Assembly (NCBI GenBank): GCA_028277185.1
Contig: JANQGQ010000038.1
Span: 104,947-168,946 of the forward strand
Source: Woeseiaceae bacterium
GTDB lineage: Bacteria > Pseudomonadota > Gammaproteobacteria > Steroidobacterales > Woeseiaceae
Length of the DNA: 64,000 nucleotides
Direction: 5' to 3'
This document shows positions 52,159 to 60,995 of the stretch, piece by piece. Position numbers and translations under genes: made by a program. How positions within the stretch are numbered: the stretch's first letter is position 1; every line of letters begins with the position of its first letter. The notes beneath the pieces were generated by a model. That model did no database searches. It had not been told where the DNA came from and worked only from the letters and a program-made list of their open reading frames with translations.

Positions 52159-52206
52159 GTCGAAAGACCTACGACGCGCGCCCGGAGTGGCGCCGGAGAC
52201 GACACG

Positions 52207-53679
52207 ATGGCAAGGCCCGAAAACACACTCGCATTCGACGGCGGCTGGGAATACGATCCGGCGCCCGAAGCGACCGACCACGTCCACATCGCCGCGCGCT
52301 ACGGCCTGTTCATCGACGGTGAGTTTGTGCGGCCCGCGACCGGCCGCTACTTCGATACGATCAATCCGGCGACCGAGGAGCGCCTGGCCCGAATCGCCCG
52401 CGCGGGCACCGAAGACGTGGACAAGGCGGTCGCGGCGGCGCGCAAAGCCTACAGCGGCGTTTGGGGCCGGATGAAACCCGCCGAGCGTGGCAAGTACATC
52501 TTCCGTATCGCGCGCATGATTCAGGAGCGCGCCCGCGAGTTCGCCGCTGTCGAGTCGCTGGACGGCGGCAAGCCGATCCGCGAGTCGCGCGACGTGGACG
52601 TGCCGCTGGCCGCCGCGCACTTCTTCTACTACGCCGGCTGGGCCGATAAGCTCGGCTACGCGTTCCCGGGGCGCAGCGTGAAGCCGCTCGGCGTGGCCGG
52701 TCAGGTAATCCCGTGGAATTTTCCGCTGCTCATGGCCGCGTGGAAGCTTGCACCGGCGCTGGCTTGCGGCAACACGGTCGTCCTGAAGCCCGCCGAAACG
52801 ACACCGCTGACGGCGTTGAAGCTTGCCGAGGTGATCGCCGATGCGGGTTTGCCGCCGGGCGTCGTGAACATCGTGACCGGCGCGGGCGACACGGGCGCGG
52901 CGATCGTCGAGCATCCGGGCGTCAACAAGATCGCGTTCACGGGTTCGACCGAGGTCGGCAAGATCATCCAGCGCGCGCTGGCCGGCACGAACAAGTCCTA
53001 TACGCTGGAGCTCGGCGGCAAGGCGGCCAACATCGTGTTTGCCGACGCCGCGATCGATCAGGCCGTCGAGGGTATCGTCAACGGTATCTTCTTCAATCAG
53101 GGCCACGTATGTTGCGCGGGCTCCCGGCTGTTCGTGCAGGAATCCGTTGCCGACGAAGTCGTCGCCAAGCTCAAGGACCGCATGGAAACGCTGATCGTTG
53201 GCGACCCACTCGACAAGAACACGGATATCGGCGCCATCAACTCGAAGATGCAGCTCGACAAGATCGAGGAGTACCTGAAAGTCGGGCAGGCGGAAGGCGG
53301 CACGCTGCATCAGGCGGGCGGCCGGGTGCCGAAGAAAGGCTACTGGTGCCGCCCGGCGTTCTTCACGGGCGTCTCGCAGTCGAACCGCGTCGTGCAGGAG
53401 GAGATCTTCGGGCCGGTCCTCGCGATTCAGACCTTCCGAACTTTCGACGAAGCCCTAGAGAAGGCCAACAACACGCCCTACGGGCTGTCGGGCGGTGTCT
53501 GGACCGACAAAGGAGCGAAGATCTTCCGCATGACGCAGGGCGTGCGCGCCGGCGTCGTATGGGCGAACACCTTCAACAAGTTCGATCCCACGTCGCCGTT
53601 CGGCGGCTACAAGGAAAGCGGCCTCGGCCGCGAGGGCGGGCTGCACGGGCTCGACGCCTACCTGAAACCCGGAGCGTGA
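52207..53679 (+). CDS. Aldehyde dehydrogenase (full length)
   Basis: The 490-residue NAD-dependent aldehyde dehydrogenase has all catalytic parts: the VIPWNFPLLMAAWKLAPALACGNTVVLKPAE cofactor-site block, the general-base glutamate in LELGGKAANIVF and the nucleophilic cysteine in NQGHVCCAGSRLF. The conserved EEIFGPVLAIQTF block is also present. Its place directly after deoC suggests oxidation of acetaldehyde. A shorter dehydrogenase-like gene follows after 2 bp. By family knowledge, such pairs occur in deoC operons of other bacteria. Confidence 0.95.
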   Translation: MARPENTLAFDGGWEYDPAPEATDHVHIAARYGLFIDGEFVRPATGRYFDTINPATEERLARIARAGTEDVDKAVAAARKAYSGVWGRMKPAERGKYIFRIARMIQERAREFAAVESLDGGKPIRESRDVDVPLAAAHFFYYAGWADKLGYAFPGRSVKPLGVAGQVIPWNFPLLMAAWKLAPALACGNTVVLKPAETTPLTALKLAEVIADAGLPPGVVNIVTGAGDTGAAIVEHPGVNKIAFTGSTEVGKIIQRALAGTNKSYTLELGGKAANIVFADAAIDQAVEGIVNGIFFNQGHVCCAGSRLFVQESVADEVVAKLKDRMETLIVGDPLDKNTDIGAINSKMQLDKIEEYLKVGQAEGGTLHQAGGRVPKKGYWCRPAFFTGVSQSNRVVQEEIFGPVLAIQTFRTFDEALEKANNTPYGLSGGVWTDKGAKIFRMTQGVRAGVVWANTFNKFDPTSPFGGYKESGLGREGGLHGLDAYLKPGA

Positions 53680-53681
53680 GC

Positions 53682-54554
53682 ATGGCTGGTGCTGCGGACC
53701 GTATCCCGGTCGCCAAGACCTACAAGATCTACATCGACGGCAAGTTTCCGCGAACGGAGTCGGGCCGCTACTTTGCGCTGGAAGACAAGAAGGGCCGGGT
53801 ACTCGCCAACGTCTGCCGCTCCAGCCGCAAGGACTTCCGCAACGCCGTCGTCGCGGCGCGCAAGGCGCAGCCGGGCTGGGCGAAAGCCAGTGCCTACCTG
53901 CGCGGGCAGATCCTGTACCGAATTGCCGAGATGCTCGAGGGCCGCCGCGAGCAGTTCATTGCAGAGCTCAAGCTGCAGGGCAGCCCGGCGCGACAGGCGG
54001 AAAAGGAGACCGACGCCGCGATCGATCGCCTGATCTACTTCGCGGGCTGGGCCGACAAGTACCAGCAGGTGTTCAGCGCGGTCAATCCGGTCAGCTCGTC
54101 GCACTTCAACTTCTCGGTGCTCGAACCGACCGGCGTCGTCGCGCTGCTGGCGCCGGACGAGCCCGGCCTGCTCGGCCTGGTCGCGAATCTGGCGCCCGCC
54201 ATCGCGGGAGGCAACACCGTCGTATTGCTGGCGTCGGAAGCAAAGCCACTGAGCGCCGTCAGCTTCGCGGAGGTGCTGCACGCGTCGGACGTACCGCCGG
54301 GCGTGGTCAACATACTGACAGGCTACCGCAACGAGCTGACGAGTCACTTCGCGTCGCACATGGACGTCAACGCGATCGTCGCCTGCGAAGGCGGCCGCAA
54401 GGCACGCCGGGAGATCCAGACGCTGGCGGCCGAGAACGTCAAGCGCGTCGTTTTCCGGCGCGGTACCGACTGGACCACGGCGGACGCGGCGAATCCCTAT
54501 CTGATCCGGGATACGCAGGAAGTCAAGACAACCTGGCATCCGATCGGGGTGTAA
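53682..54554 (+). CDS. Truncated aldehyde-dehydrogenase-like protein lacking the catalytic domain
   Basis: The 290-residue protein aligns with the first part of an aldehyde dehydrogenase, including the NAD-domain stretch EPTGVVALLAPDEPGLLGLVANLAPAIAGGNTVVL. It ends before the region that would carry the catalytic cysteine and the EEIFGP block. It is about 60 percent of normal length but has normal third-position codon bias and a clean start 2 bp after the full-length gene, so it is not a simple decay product. It may form a heteromer with the full-length enzyme or modulate it. Confidence 0.8.
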   Translation: MAGAADRIPVAKTYKIYIDGKFPRTESGRYFALEDKKGRVLANVCRSSRKDFRNAVVAARKAQPGWAKASAYLRGQILYRIAEMLEGRREQFIAELKLQGSPARQAEKETDAAIDRLIYFAGWADKYQQVFSAVNPVSSSHFNFSVLEPTGVVALLAPDEPGLLGLVANLAPAIAGGNTVVLLASEAKPLSAVSFAEVLHASDVPPGVVNILTGYRNELTSHFASHMDVNAIVACEGGRKARREIQTLAAENVKRVVFRRGTDWTTADAANPYLIRDTQEVKTTWHPIGV

Positions 54555-54598
54555 GCGGTCCCTGTCATTGAATTCTGCTCCCCGGCTCTGAGCACAGA

Positions 54599-54638
54599 AC
54601 GTCACGGAAAGGTCACGTTTTAGTCAAGGCCCGGTCAA
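54599..54638 (+). promoter_or_regulatory. Four-unit 11-bp GTCA array (Pho-box-like)
   Basis: GTCA recurs at 54601, 54612, 54623 and 54634, exactly 11 bp apart, in units ACGTCAC, AGGTCAC, TAGTCAA and CGGTCAA. PhoB sites are 7-bp units with GTCA at positions 3-6 and an 11-bp period, so all four cores fit. It ends 62 bp upstream of the next gene's start, and TTAAACT near 54659 could be its -10. An isolated exact CTGTCAT lies at 54563. Confidence 0.6.
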
Positions 54639-54700
54639 ACACTGCAAAACCCCCGTCCTTAAACTGTGCAGCCTCGAATCGACGTTGAGGAGACGCAAGC

Positions 54701-55324
54701 ATGACGTTTATCAGGACGCTGAATCCGGGCGACGCGTCCGGAGAGGTGCTGGAGATGTACCAGCGCCAGGAGGAGTACTGGGGCTACGTGCCGAACTACG
54801 CGAAGCTGTTCAGCCACCGTCCGGAAGCGCTGGCGCGCTGGGGGCGGCTGCTTGCGGAAATACGGCGATCGACGAACGACCGCCGTTTCGAACTCGTGAC
54901 CTTCGTCGTTGCTTACGAGTTGAGGAATCGAGCCTGTGCGCTTGCTCACGGCGCCGGGCTTGCGAAGATCGTCGGCACCGACGCCGTGTTGGCCATCGCC
55001 GACGGCCGCGAGGCCGAGGTATTGCCCGAAGCGGAGGTCGCGATCGTTCACCTCGCCCGGCTGATTGCCCGGGATGCCCCGAAAGTCACGGAGGGCCAGA
55101 TCGGTGCGCTGAAGGAGAAGCACGGCATCACGGATGCCGAGATCTTCGATATAGCCGCGATTGCCGCGGGCCGCAGCTTCTTCACGAAGCTTCTGGATGC
55201 GCTCGGCTGCGAGGCTGACGTTGCCTATATGTCGTTCGACGCGGAATTGCGTGAAGCGCTGTCCGTCGGCCGCCCCATCTGCCAGGCACCGCTCGAGTTC
55301 ACGCGCCCGAATCATGCGGCCTGA
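54701..55324 (+). CDS. Carboxymuconolactone decarboxylase / AhpD-like protein
   Basis: The 207-residue protein has the all-helical CMD/AhpD-like fold, with the stretch ELRNRACALAHGAGL that corresponds to the family's redox-site helix. Only one cysteine of the usual CxxC is present, as in the CMD subgroup usually annotated as peroxidase-related. It may decompose peroxides or be a non-redox CMD-type enzyme. It is preceded by a Pho-box-like array, lies in the nucleoside island and is followed by the convergent adenosine kinase gene, so control by phosphate state is possible. GAGGAGACGC precedes ATG 54701. Confidence 0.85.
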   Translation: MTFIRTLNPGDASGEVLEMYQRQEEYWGYVPNYAKLFSHRPEALARWGRLLAEIRRSTNDRRFELVTFVVAYELRNRACALAHGAGLAKIVGTDAVLAIADGREAEVLPEAEVAIVHLARLIARDAPKVTEGQIGALKEKHGITDAEIFDIAAIAAGRSFFTKLLDALGCEADVAYMSFDAELREALSVGRPICQAPLEFTRPNHAA

Positions 55325-55415
55325 CGCCGAGGGGCGCGTCGTCTTCGGCGACGAAACCGAGAATTATCGCGTCAGACCCCACCCCGATCACTTCATCCCG
55401 GCGTTGGAGGACTGA
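55314..55415 (+). CDS. 33-residue open frame overlapping the CMD gene end
   Basis: ATG 55314 starts a frame of 33 codons ending TGA 55413-55415, overlapping the CMD gene by 11 bases in another frame. Its text (FGDETENYRVRPHPDHFIPALED) has good codon bias but is too short to classify. It could be a tiny coupled protein or the remnant of a longer gene. Confidence 0.3.
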   Translation: MRPDAEGRVVFGDETENYRVRPHPDHFIPALED

Positions 55416-55440
55416 GTGGGATCGAAGCGAAACGGACTGG

Positions 55441-56421
55441 TTAGCCCGACTCGAGCACCCCTGGCTCGATGCGCGCGCCGACGCGCTGGATGACCTGCGT
55501 CGCGCAGGTGGTGCCGATGCGGGCGCAGTCCTCGAGCGGCATCTGCTGCGCTAAGCCGTAGAGAAATCCTGCACAGTAGGCGTCGCCGGCGCCGGTGGTG
55601 TCAACGACTTCCTCCACTTTGTCGGCCGGGTAGACGACCTTCTCGTCGCCGTGAACGATGACCGAGCCCTTTTCCGAGCGCGTCATGACGAACAGGTTGT
55701 CACGCCCGTCGAGCGCATCGAGCGTTGCACCGAAGTCGTCGGTGCCGAACAGGGCGTTCACTTCGTCCTCGTCGGCGACGACGATGTCGACGGTCTGGTC
55801 CACGGCGTCGGCAAACGTCTGTCGGTGCCGTTCGACACAAAAGGAATCCGATAGCGACAGGGCCACCTTGCTGCCGTTGGCGCGCGCCAGCTGCATGGCT
55901 TTCTTCGCGAGCGCGGGCCCCTCGGCGATGTCGTAGATGTAGCCTTCGATCAGGACGATGGCGGGTGAACGCACCGTGTCGTCGTTGATGTCGGCGGCCT
56001 TTAGCTCGGTGCAGGCGCCCAGGTAGGTCTGGAGCGTGCGCTGGCCGCCGTCTTCGATGAGCACGTGGCTGCGCGCGGTCGGCAGGCCGTCGGCCGCTTT
56101 CGGAAGCCGGATGTCGACGCCGATGGAACGCATGTCATGGTTGAAGATCTCGCCCAGCTGGTCGTCCCGGACGCGGCCGATGTATGCCGCATTGCCGCCG
56201 AGAACCGCAAAACCCGCCACCGAGTTCGCTACCGAACCGCCCGACATCTCGGTGGCCGGCCCCATCATGTCGTAGATCTCGTGAGCCCGATCGGCGTCGA
56301 TGAGCGTCATGGAGCCGCGAACGGCCCCGATTTTGTCGAGAAAGCCGTCATCGATATGCGCGAGTACGTCGACGATGGCGTTGCTGATACCGAGTAGTTC
56401 TACGTCGTTGTGGCTGGACAT
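55441..56421 (-). CDS. Adenosine kinase (PfkB family)
   Basis: The 326-residue kinase belongs to the PfkB family, eukaryotic-type adenosine kinase branch. The opening ELLGISNAIVDVLAHIDDGFLDKI, the GGSVANSVAGFAVLGG motif and the C-terminal VVDTTGAGDAYCAGFLYGL anion hole are present. It would phosphorylate adenosine to AMP for salvage. It is on the opposite strand to guaD with a 142-bp divergent gap, and convergent with the CMD gene. ATG 56421 is the first good start. The longer open frame (to 56577) lacks protein-like sequence. Confidence 0.9.
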   Translation of the reverse strand: MSSHNDVELLGISNAIVDVLAHIDDGFLDKIGAVRGSMTLIDADRAHEIYDMMGPATEMSGGSVANSVAGFAVLGGNAAYIGRVRDDQLGEIFNHDMRSIGVDIRLPKAADGLPTARSHVLIEDGGQRTLQTYLGACTELKAADINDDTVRSPAIVLIEGYIYDIAEGPALAKKAMQLARANGSKVALSLSDSFCVERHRQTFADAVDQTVDIVVADEDEVNALFGTDDFGATLDALDGRDNLFVMTRSEKGSVIVHGDEKVVYPADKVEEVVDTTGAGDAYCAGFLYGLAQQMPLEDCARIGTTCATQVIQRVGARIEPGVLESG

Positions 56422-56563
56422 GCGGGGCTCTGCCGGTTCAAAACGGCGGATAGTACACCAAGCAGGTGCTGCAGCCTTGTCTCTGTGGCAGATCGGGCGG
56501 CGTGGCGGTATGGTCTCGCGTCGGACACGGCCGACACGCGGACGACACACCGAGATAGCCCCG

Positions 56564-57880
56564 ATGACCGATCGCACGCTCTACCTGGCGAGTATTGCGC
56601 ACTGCCTCGAAGATCCGGGACGTGCGGCGGGCGCGCTCGAGCTCATCGCCGACGGCGCGGTGCTGGTCGAGAATGGGCGCATCGTCGAGGTCGGGCCCCT
56701 AAGCCGTTTCTCCGGCATCGAGAGTGCAGAGGTGCTCGACTACTCCGGCCTGCTGCTGATACCCGGGCTCATCGATTGCCACGTGCACTATCCGCAGCTC
56801 GACATCATCGGTTCGTTCGGCGAAGAGCTGCTCGACTGGCTCGAACGCTATGCGTATCCGGCGGAGCTCAGGCTGGCGGACGAAGTCTATGCGCGTGAGC
56901 TTGCCGATCTCTTCGTCGACGAACTCATCGCAAACGGCACCACGTCGGCACTGGTGTTCGCCACCGTGCACGCGCATTCGGCAGACGTGCTGTTCGAGGC
57001 AGCGCTCGACAGAGATCTTCGGCTGATTTCGGGCAAGGTACTGATGGACCGGGGCGCGCCCGAGGCGTTGCTCGACACGCCCGCGCGCGGCTACGCGGAG
57101 AGCCGCGCCCTGATCGAGCGGTGGCACGGTCGCGGTCGCCTGGGCTATGCGATAACGCCGCGCTACGCGTTGACGTCGAGCGAGGCGCAGCTCGAAAGCG
57201 CCGGCCGGCTGGCGCGCGAATACCCCGACGTCTGGCTGCATACGCACCTCGCCGAGAACCGCCGCGAGATCGACGCGGTGGCGGAGGCGTTCCCGGACAG
57301 CCCCTCGTACCTTGCGGTGTACGAGCGTTTCGGTTTGCTGCGGGAGCGTTCCGTGTTCGCGCATTGCCTGCACCTCGACGAACGGGATTGTAAGAGCATG
57401 GCGCGGCGGGGCGCCGCGGCGGCATTCTGTCCGACGTCGAATCTGTTTCTCGGCAGCGGGCTGTTCGATCTCGGCCGGATGCGTACGGCCGGCGTGAAGA
57501 CGGGCCTCGCGACCGACGTCGGTGCCGGCACCTCGCTGTCGATGCTCCGCACGATGGGCGAGGCGTACAAGGTGCTCAAGCTCGGGGATCAGGTGCTGAG
57601 TCCGGCCGACGCGCTCTATCTCGCGACACTCGGTGCGGCGCGCGCGCTCGGCATCGATGCCGAGGTCGGGAATCTCGAAGCGGGCAAGGAGGCGGACTTC
57701 GTGCTGCTGGACGCGGATGCAACGCGGCTGGCCGGGCATCGCGTCGCGCAGACCGGCACGCTCGATGAGCGCCTGTTCGTGCTCATGACGCTCGGCGACG
57801 ACCGCCACGTCCGGGCCACCGTCGTCAACGGCCGCCTGTTCGACAAGCAGGACCGTCACACGGACAGCAATGGAGCTTGA
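56564..57880 (+). CDS. guaD: Guanine deaminase
   Basis: The 438-residue amidohydrolase has the metal-binding HxH in GLIDCHVHYPQLDIIGSFGEELLDWLERYAYPAE, which is the guanine-deaminase signature, and later ligands in HTHLAENRREID and ATDVGAGTSLSMLRTMGEAYKV. It converts guanine to xanthine, the next step after purine nucleoside cleavage. It is cytoplasmic (no signal peptide). It overlaps the FAN1-type nuclease gene by 11 bases. Length and motifs are normal. Confidence 0.95.
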   Translation: MTDRTLYLASIAHCLEDPGRAAGALELIADGAVLVENGRIVEVGPLSRFSGIESAEVLDYSGLLLIPGLIDCHVHYPQLDIIGSFGEELLDWLERYAYPAELRLADEVYARELADLFVDELIANGTTSALVFATVHAHSADVLFEAALDRDLRLISGKVLMDRGAPEALLDTPARGYAESRALIERWHGRGRLGYAITPRYALTSSEAQLESAGRLAREYPDVWLHTHLAENRREIDAVAEAFPDSPSYLAVYERFGLLRERSVFAHCLHLDERDCKSMARRGAAAAFCPTSNLFLGSGLFDLGRMRTAGVKTGLATDVGAGTSLSMLRTMGEAYKVLKLGDQVLSPADALYLATLGAARALGIDAEVGNLEAGKEADFVLLDADATRLAGHRVAQTGTLDERLFVLMTLGDDRHVRATVVNGRLFDKQDRHTDSNGA

Positions 57881-60056
57881 TCAGTCCGCTGTCCACCGCG
57901 CCCGCCGGCAGAAGGACCTGCCGACCTTCTACTATCACGAACACTTTCTCGAAATGCTTGCATTCGTCGGCGCGCACTACGATGCGCTGCTTGCGCCCGA
58001 ACACCGGCGGCTGATCCGGGCGTTTCGGGATCTCGGCGTCGACGAGCAGCGCCTGTACGTCCGGCTCGTGAATCGGAAGGGCCGCGTCTTCGACGCCGGG
58101 AAACTGCGCTACCCGGAGCTCGGCCCGACGGCACCGCTCGTCGAATCGCTGGCGCACAGCGGTTGGCTCACGAAACCGGGCGCGGAGCACTATGCCGCGG
58201 TGCTGCGTTTCCTGAAGCGCGCCGAGATCGTCGACGTATTGTCGGCACTCACCGGCGGCGTCAGTCGCGCGACGAAAAAGGCCGAACTCGTAGCGCTTGC
58301 ACTCGAACACGTGCGCGGTGAAGACTTCATCGACCGCGTCGCGACGGACCGTATCGTCGTGCAGGGGCATTGCCGCGCGATCCGGTATCTGCTGTTTCTG
58401 TACTTCGGGCGCCTGCAGGACGGTCTTTCGCAGTTCACACTGCGCGATCTGGGTCTGGTTCGCGTCAACGACAGCCGCGGCGTTTACGAGCCGCGGTACG
58501 CCGATCGCGAGGAGGCCGAGGCGCAGTTTTTCCTTGCCGTGCAAGCCCGCGAAGTGGATCGTGCGGATGCCGCAGCGCTTGCCCGGCTCGCGGACGCCGC
58601 TCCTGACTGGGCTCTCCCCGGATTCGCAAGCGTCGCACGCGAGCGCGACCGGGTGCTGTTCCGGCTTGGCCAGCGCCTCGTCAAGTGCGGCGACGAGCGG
58701 CGTGCCCTCGACGTATTCCGCTTGGGCGAGTCCGCCGAATGCAACGAGAAGGTGGCGCGGCTCCTGCTCGCCAGCGGTGAGACCGAGTCAGCCCGCGAGT
58801 TTCTGGAAGCGCGCATCGAGGCGCCGCGCAGCGACGAGGAGTTGCTGGTCGCCAGCGATCTGTACGCACGCAAGTTCGGCAGGAAGCGTACGTCGACGCT
58901 GACCGACCAGCTCCGTCAGGCCGAGCGGATCGAACTCGACGAGTCATACATGGGGGTGCCGGAGCGCGCGGTGCTGGAATGGTTCGCGCGGCGCGGCATT
59001 CGTGGATTCCGCGTGGAAAATTCGCTCTGGCGCACGCTGTTCGGGCTCCTGCTGTGGGACGAGCTGACGGGCGGCAACGGGGAGGGCAGCAGCTCGCCGT
59101 TCGACTTTCTGCCGGCCTCGATCCGCGAGGGCCGGTTTCGCGAGCGGCAAGCCGATGCGATAGCGGCTTTGCGGGCACGGCTGGGAAGGCCGGGCATGCT
59201 CCGGCGCGTGCTGCTCGAGCGCAGCACGCGGCACTACGGGACCGCCAACGGCGTGTTCAGGTGGCGGCGCGAAACGCTCGAGGCCATGTTCGTGCTTGCC
59301 GAACGCGCCGAGGTGGGAAGCATCCTCGCGATGCTCGATCATCTGCTCGACGACTACCTCGGGTCGCGCTACGGCTACCCGGACCTGATGCTCGACGACG
59401 GCGACGGTATCCGCTTCGTCGAGGTCAAGACCGAGGGCGACGCGCTCCGACGTAACCAGTTGCTGCGGCTGCAACAACTCAGGCAGGCAGGATTCCGCGC
59501 GGACATACTGCGCGTCGGCTGGGTCGTCGATCCCGGGCAGGACTACGTCGTCGTAGACGTCGAGACGACCGGCGGCCGGGGCAAGCAGCATCGAATCACC
59601 GAGATCGCCGCGGTCCGCGTGCGGGGTGGCCGGGTTCGCGAGGAGTTCTCGACGCTCGTCAATCCACAGCGTGCCATACCGGCGAACATCACGCGGCTCA
59701 CCGGGATCAGTGCGCCGATGGTCGCCGACGCTCCGTACTTCGCCGATATCGCTGACGAGCTGGCCGCGTTTCTCGACGGCGCTATCTTCGTGGCCCACAA
59801 CGTCGAGTTCGACTATGGCTTCGTGCACCGCGAGTTCGCCCGAATCGGCCGTTCCCTGAAAATGCCTAAGCTCTGCACCGCTGCGTCGATGCGTCGTTTG
59901 TATCCCGGCCTCGAGTCTTATGCGCTGGCAAACCTGTGCCGGCACTTCGGCGTGCCGCTTAAGAGCCATCATCGCGCGTTGTGCGATGCGCAGGCCGCGG
60001 CGGAGCTCCTGATACTCGTGAACGAAAAGCGCAGCGAACATCTCGCGGGCCGTTGA
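57870..60056 (+). CDS. FAN1-type VRR nuclease fused to a DEDDh 3'-5' exonuclease
   Basis: The 728-residue protein combines two enzymes. Residues 1-550 match bacterial FAN1: an N-terminal helical region (LPTFYYHEHFLEML), a TPR-like middle and a VRR-NUC nuclease domain with the PD-(D/E)xK site D505 (GYPDLML), E518 and K520 (FVEVKTEG). Residues 556-715 form a DnaQ-like exonuclease with D563/E565 (VVDVETTGG), D648 (AHNVEFDYGF), H701 and D706 (HHRALCDAQA). Bacterial FAN1 proteins are usually about 550 residues, so the exonuclease is an added domain. It should cut branched or flap DNA and trim 3' ends, with a role in crosslink repair. It overlaps guaD by 11 bases. Confidence 0.92.
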   Translation: MELDQSAVHRARRQKDLPTFYYHEHFLEMLAFVGAHYDALLAPEHRRLIRAFRDLGVDEQRLYVRLVNRKGRVFDAGKLRYPELGPTAPLVESLAHSGWLTKPGAEHYAAVLRFLKRAEIVDVLSALTGGVSRATKKAELVALALEHVRGEDFIDRVATDRIVVQGHCRAIRYLLFLYFGRLQDGLSQFTLRDLGLVRVNDSRGVYEPRYADREEAEAQFFLAVQAREVDRADAAALARLADAAPDWALPGFASVARERDRVLFRLGQRLVKCGDERRALDVFRLGESAECNEKVARLLLASGETESAREFLEARIEAPRSDEELLVASDLYARKFGRKRTSTLTDQLRQAERIELDESYMGVPERAVLEWFARRGIRGFRVENSLWRTLFGLLLWDELTGGNGEGSSSPFDFLPASIREGRFRERQADAIAALRARLGRPGMLRRVLLERSTRHYGTANGVFRWRRETLEAMFVLAERAEVGSILAMLDHLLDDYLGSRYGYPDLMLDDGDGIRFVEVKTEGDALRRNQLLRLQQLRQAGFRADILRVGWVVDPGQDYVVVDVETTGGRGKQHRITEIAAVRVRGGRVREEFSTLVNPQRAIPANITRLTGISAPMVADAPYFADIADELAAFLDGAIFVAHNVEFDYGFVHREFARIGRSLKMPKLCTAASMRRLYPGLESYALANLCRHFGVPLKSHHRALCDAQAAAELLILVNEKRSEHLAGR

Positions 60057-60096
60057 GGTAGCATGCCGCCATGACCCGGCGGCGCGAGGGACTCAC

Positions 60097-60993
60097 GTGA
60101 AGAAGACCGCAAGCGGCGGCATCGCAGGAATCGCCTTGTGCGCGGTGGCGCTGGCCGCCTGCACGACGCTCGATATCGACCTGCCGGCGATCAGCGAGGA
60201 ACCCACCGGCGTCCGCGAGACGGGCCGGGTGGTCTGGCACGATCTCCTGACCACGACGCCGGAGGCGTCCCGCCGGTTCTATGGGGAACTCTTCGGCTGG
60301 ACGTTCGAAGATCCGGGCATCGCTTTGGGCTTCGGCGGGAGCGATGCGTATCGTCTGATCCGCCACGAGGGCCGGCTGATCGGCGGCATGGTGGACGCCC
60401 GCACGCTGAATCGTGACGAGAACGTGTCGCAGTGGATCACCGTCATCTCCGTCGCCGATATCTCGGCCGCGACCGCCGCCGTCGAAGCCGCCGGCGGCGA
60501 CGTTCTGACGCGGCCGATCAGCCTGCCGACCCGGGGCACGATGGGCGTGTACGCGGATTCGGACGGCGCGATATTTGCGCTGCTGGAGGCGCGCGACGGC
60601 GACCCGCCGGCTCGCGAAGCGCGTCGCAACGATTTTCTCTGGGACGAGCTGTGGACCCGCGACGTTGCCGGGGCGGCCGCGTTCTACCGGCGCGTGGTGG
60701 GCCTCGGGTACGAGAACCGGGATGTGAGCGGCGCGGCGGAGTACCATCTGCTCCTGCGCGGGGCCGAACCGCAGGCCGGAATCATGCAGCACCCGTTTCC
60801 GGAGGCGCGCCCGGTCTGGGCCAACTATCTGCGGGTCGACGACCCCGGAGCGGTTGCCGACCGGGTCGAGGCACTGGGCGGCCGCGTCGCGATTCCGCCG
60901 CAGGAGCGTCCCACCGGGGGCGTGGCGGCGCTGATACTGGGTCCGTCCGGCGCCGGCATTGCGCTGCAGACCTGGCCGCCCGAGGAGGATTGA
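60097..60993 (+). CDS. VOC-fold (glyoxalase-like) lipoprotein
   Basis: The 298-residue protein has a lipobox ALAAC (C22). Two VOC repeats follow (about residues 45-165 and 178-295), with WHDLLTTTPEASRRFYGELFGWTFED and WDELWTRDVAGAAAFYRRVVGLGYE. This family includes glyoxalases, dioxygenases and antibiotic-resistance proteins. Lipoprotein members are uncommon. No operon logic points to a specific substrate. The start is GTG 60097, with GAGGG upstream, 40 bp after the nuclease gene. Confidence 0.85.
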   Translation: MKKTASGGIAGIALCAVALAACTTLDIDLPAISEEPTGVRETGRVVWHDLLTTTPEASRRFYGELFGWTFEDPGIALGFGGSDAYRLIRHEGRLIGGMVDARTLNRDENVSQWITVISVADISAATAAVEAAGGDVLTRPISLPTRGTMGVYADSDGAIFALLEARDGDPPAREARRNDFLWDELWTRDVAGAAAFYRRVVGLGYENRDVSGAAEYHLLLRGAEPQAGIMQHPFPEARPVWANYLRVDDPGAVADRVEALGGRVAIPPQERPTGGVAALILGPSGAGIALQTWPPEED

Positions 60994-60995
60994 GC

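Noticed and set aside
51124..53310. A 728-codon open frame on the minus strand
   Set aside because: Antisense to deoC and aldehyde dehydrogenase, both with full catalytic motifs. It is a shadow frame.
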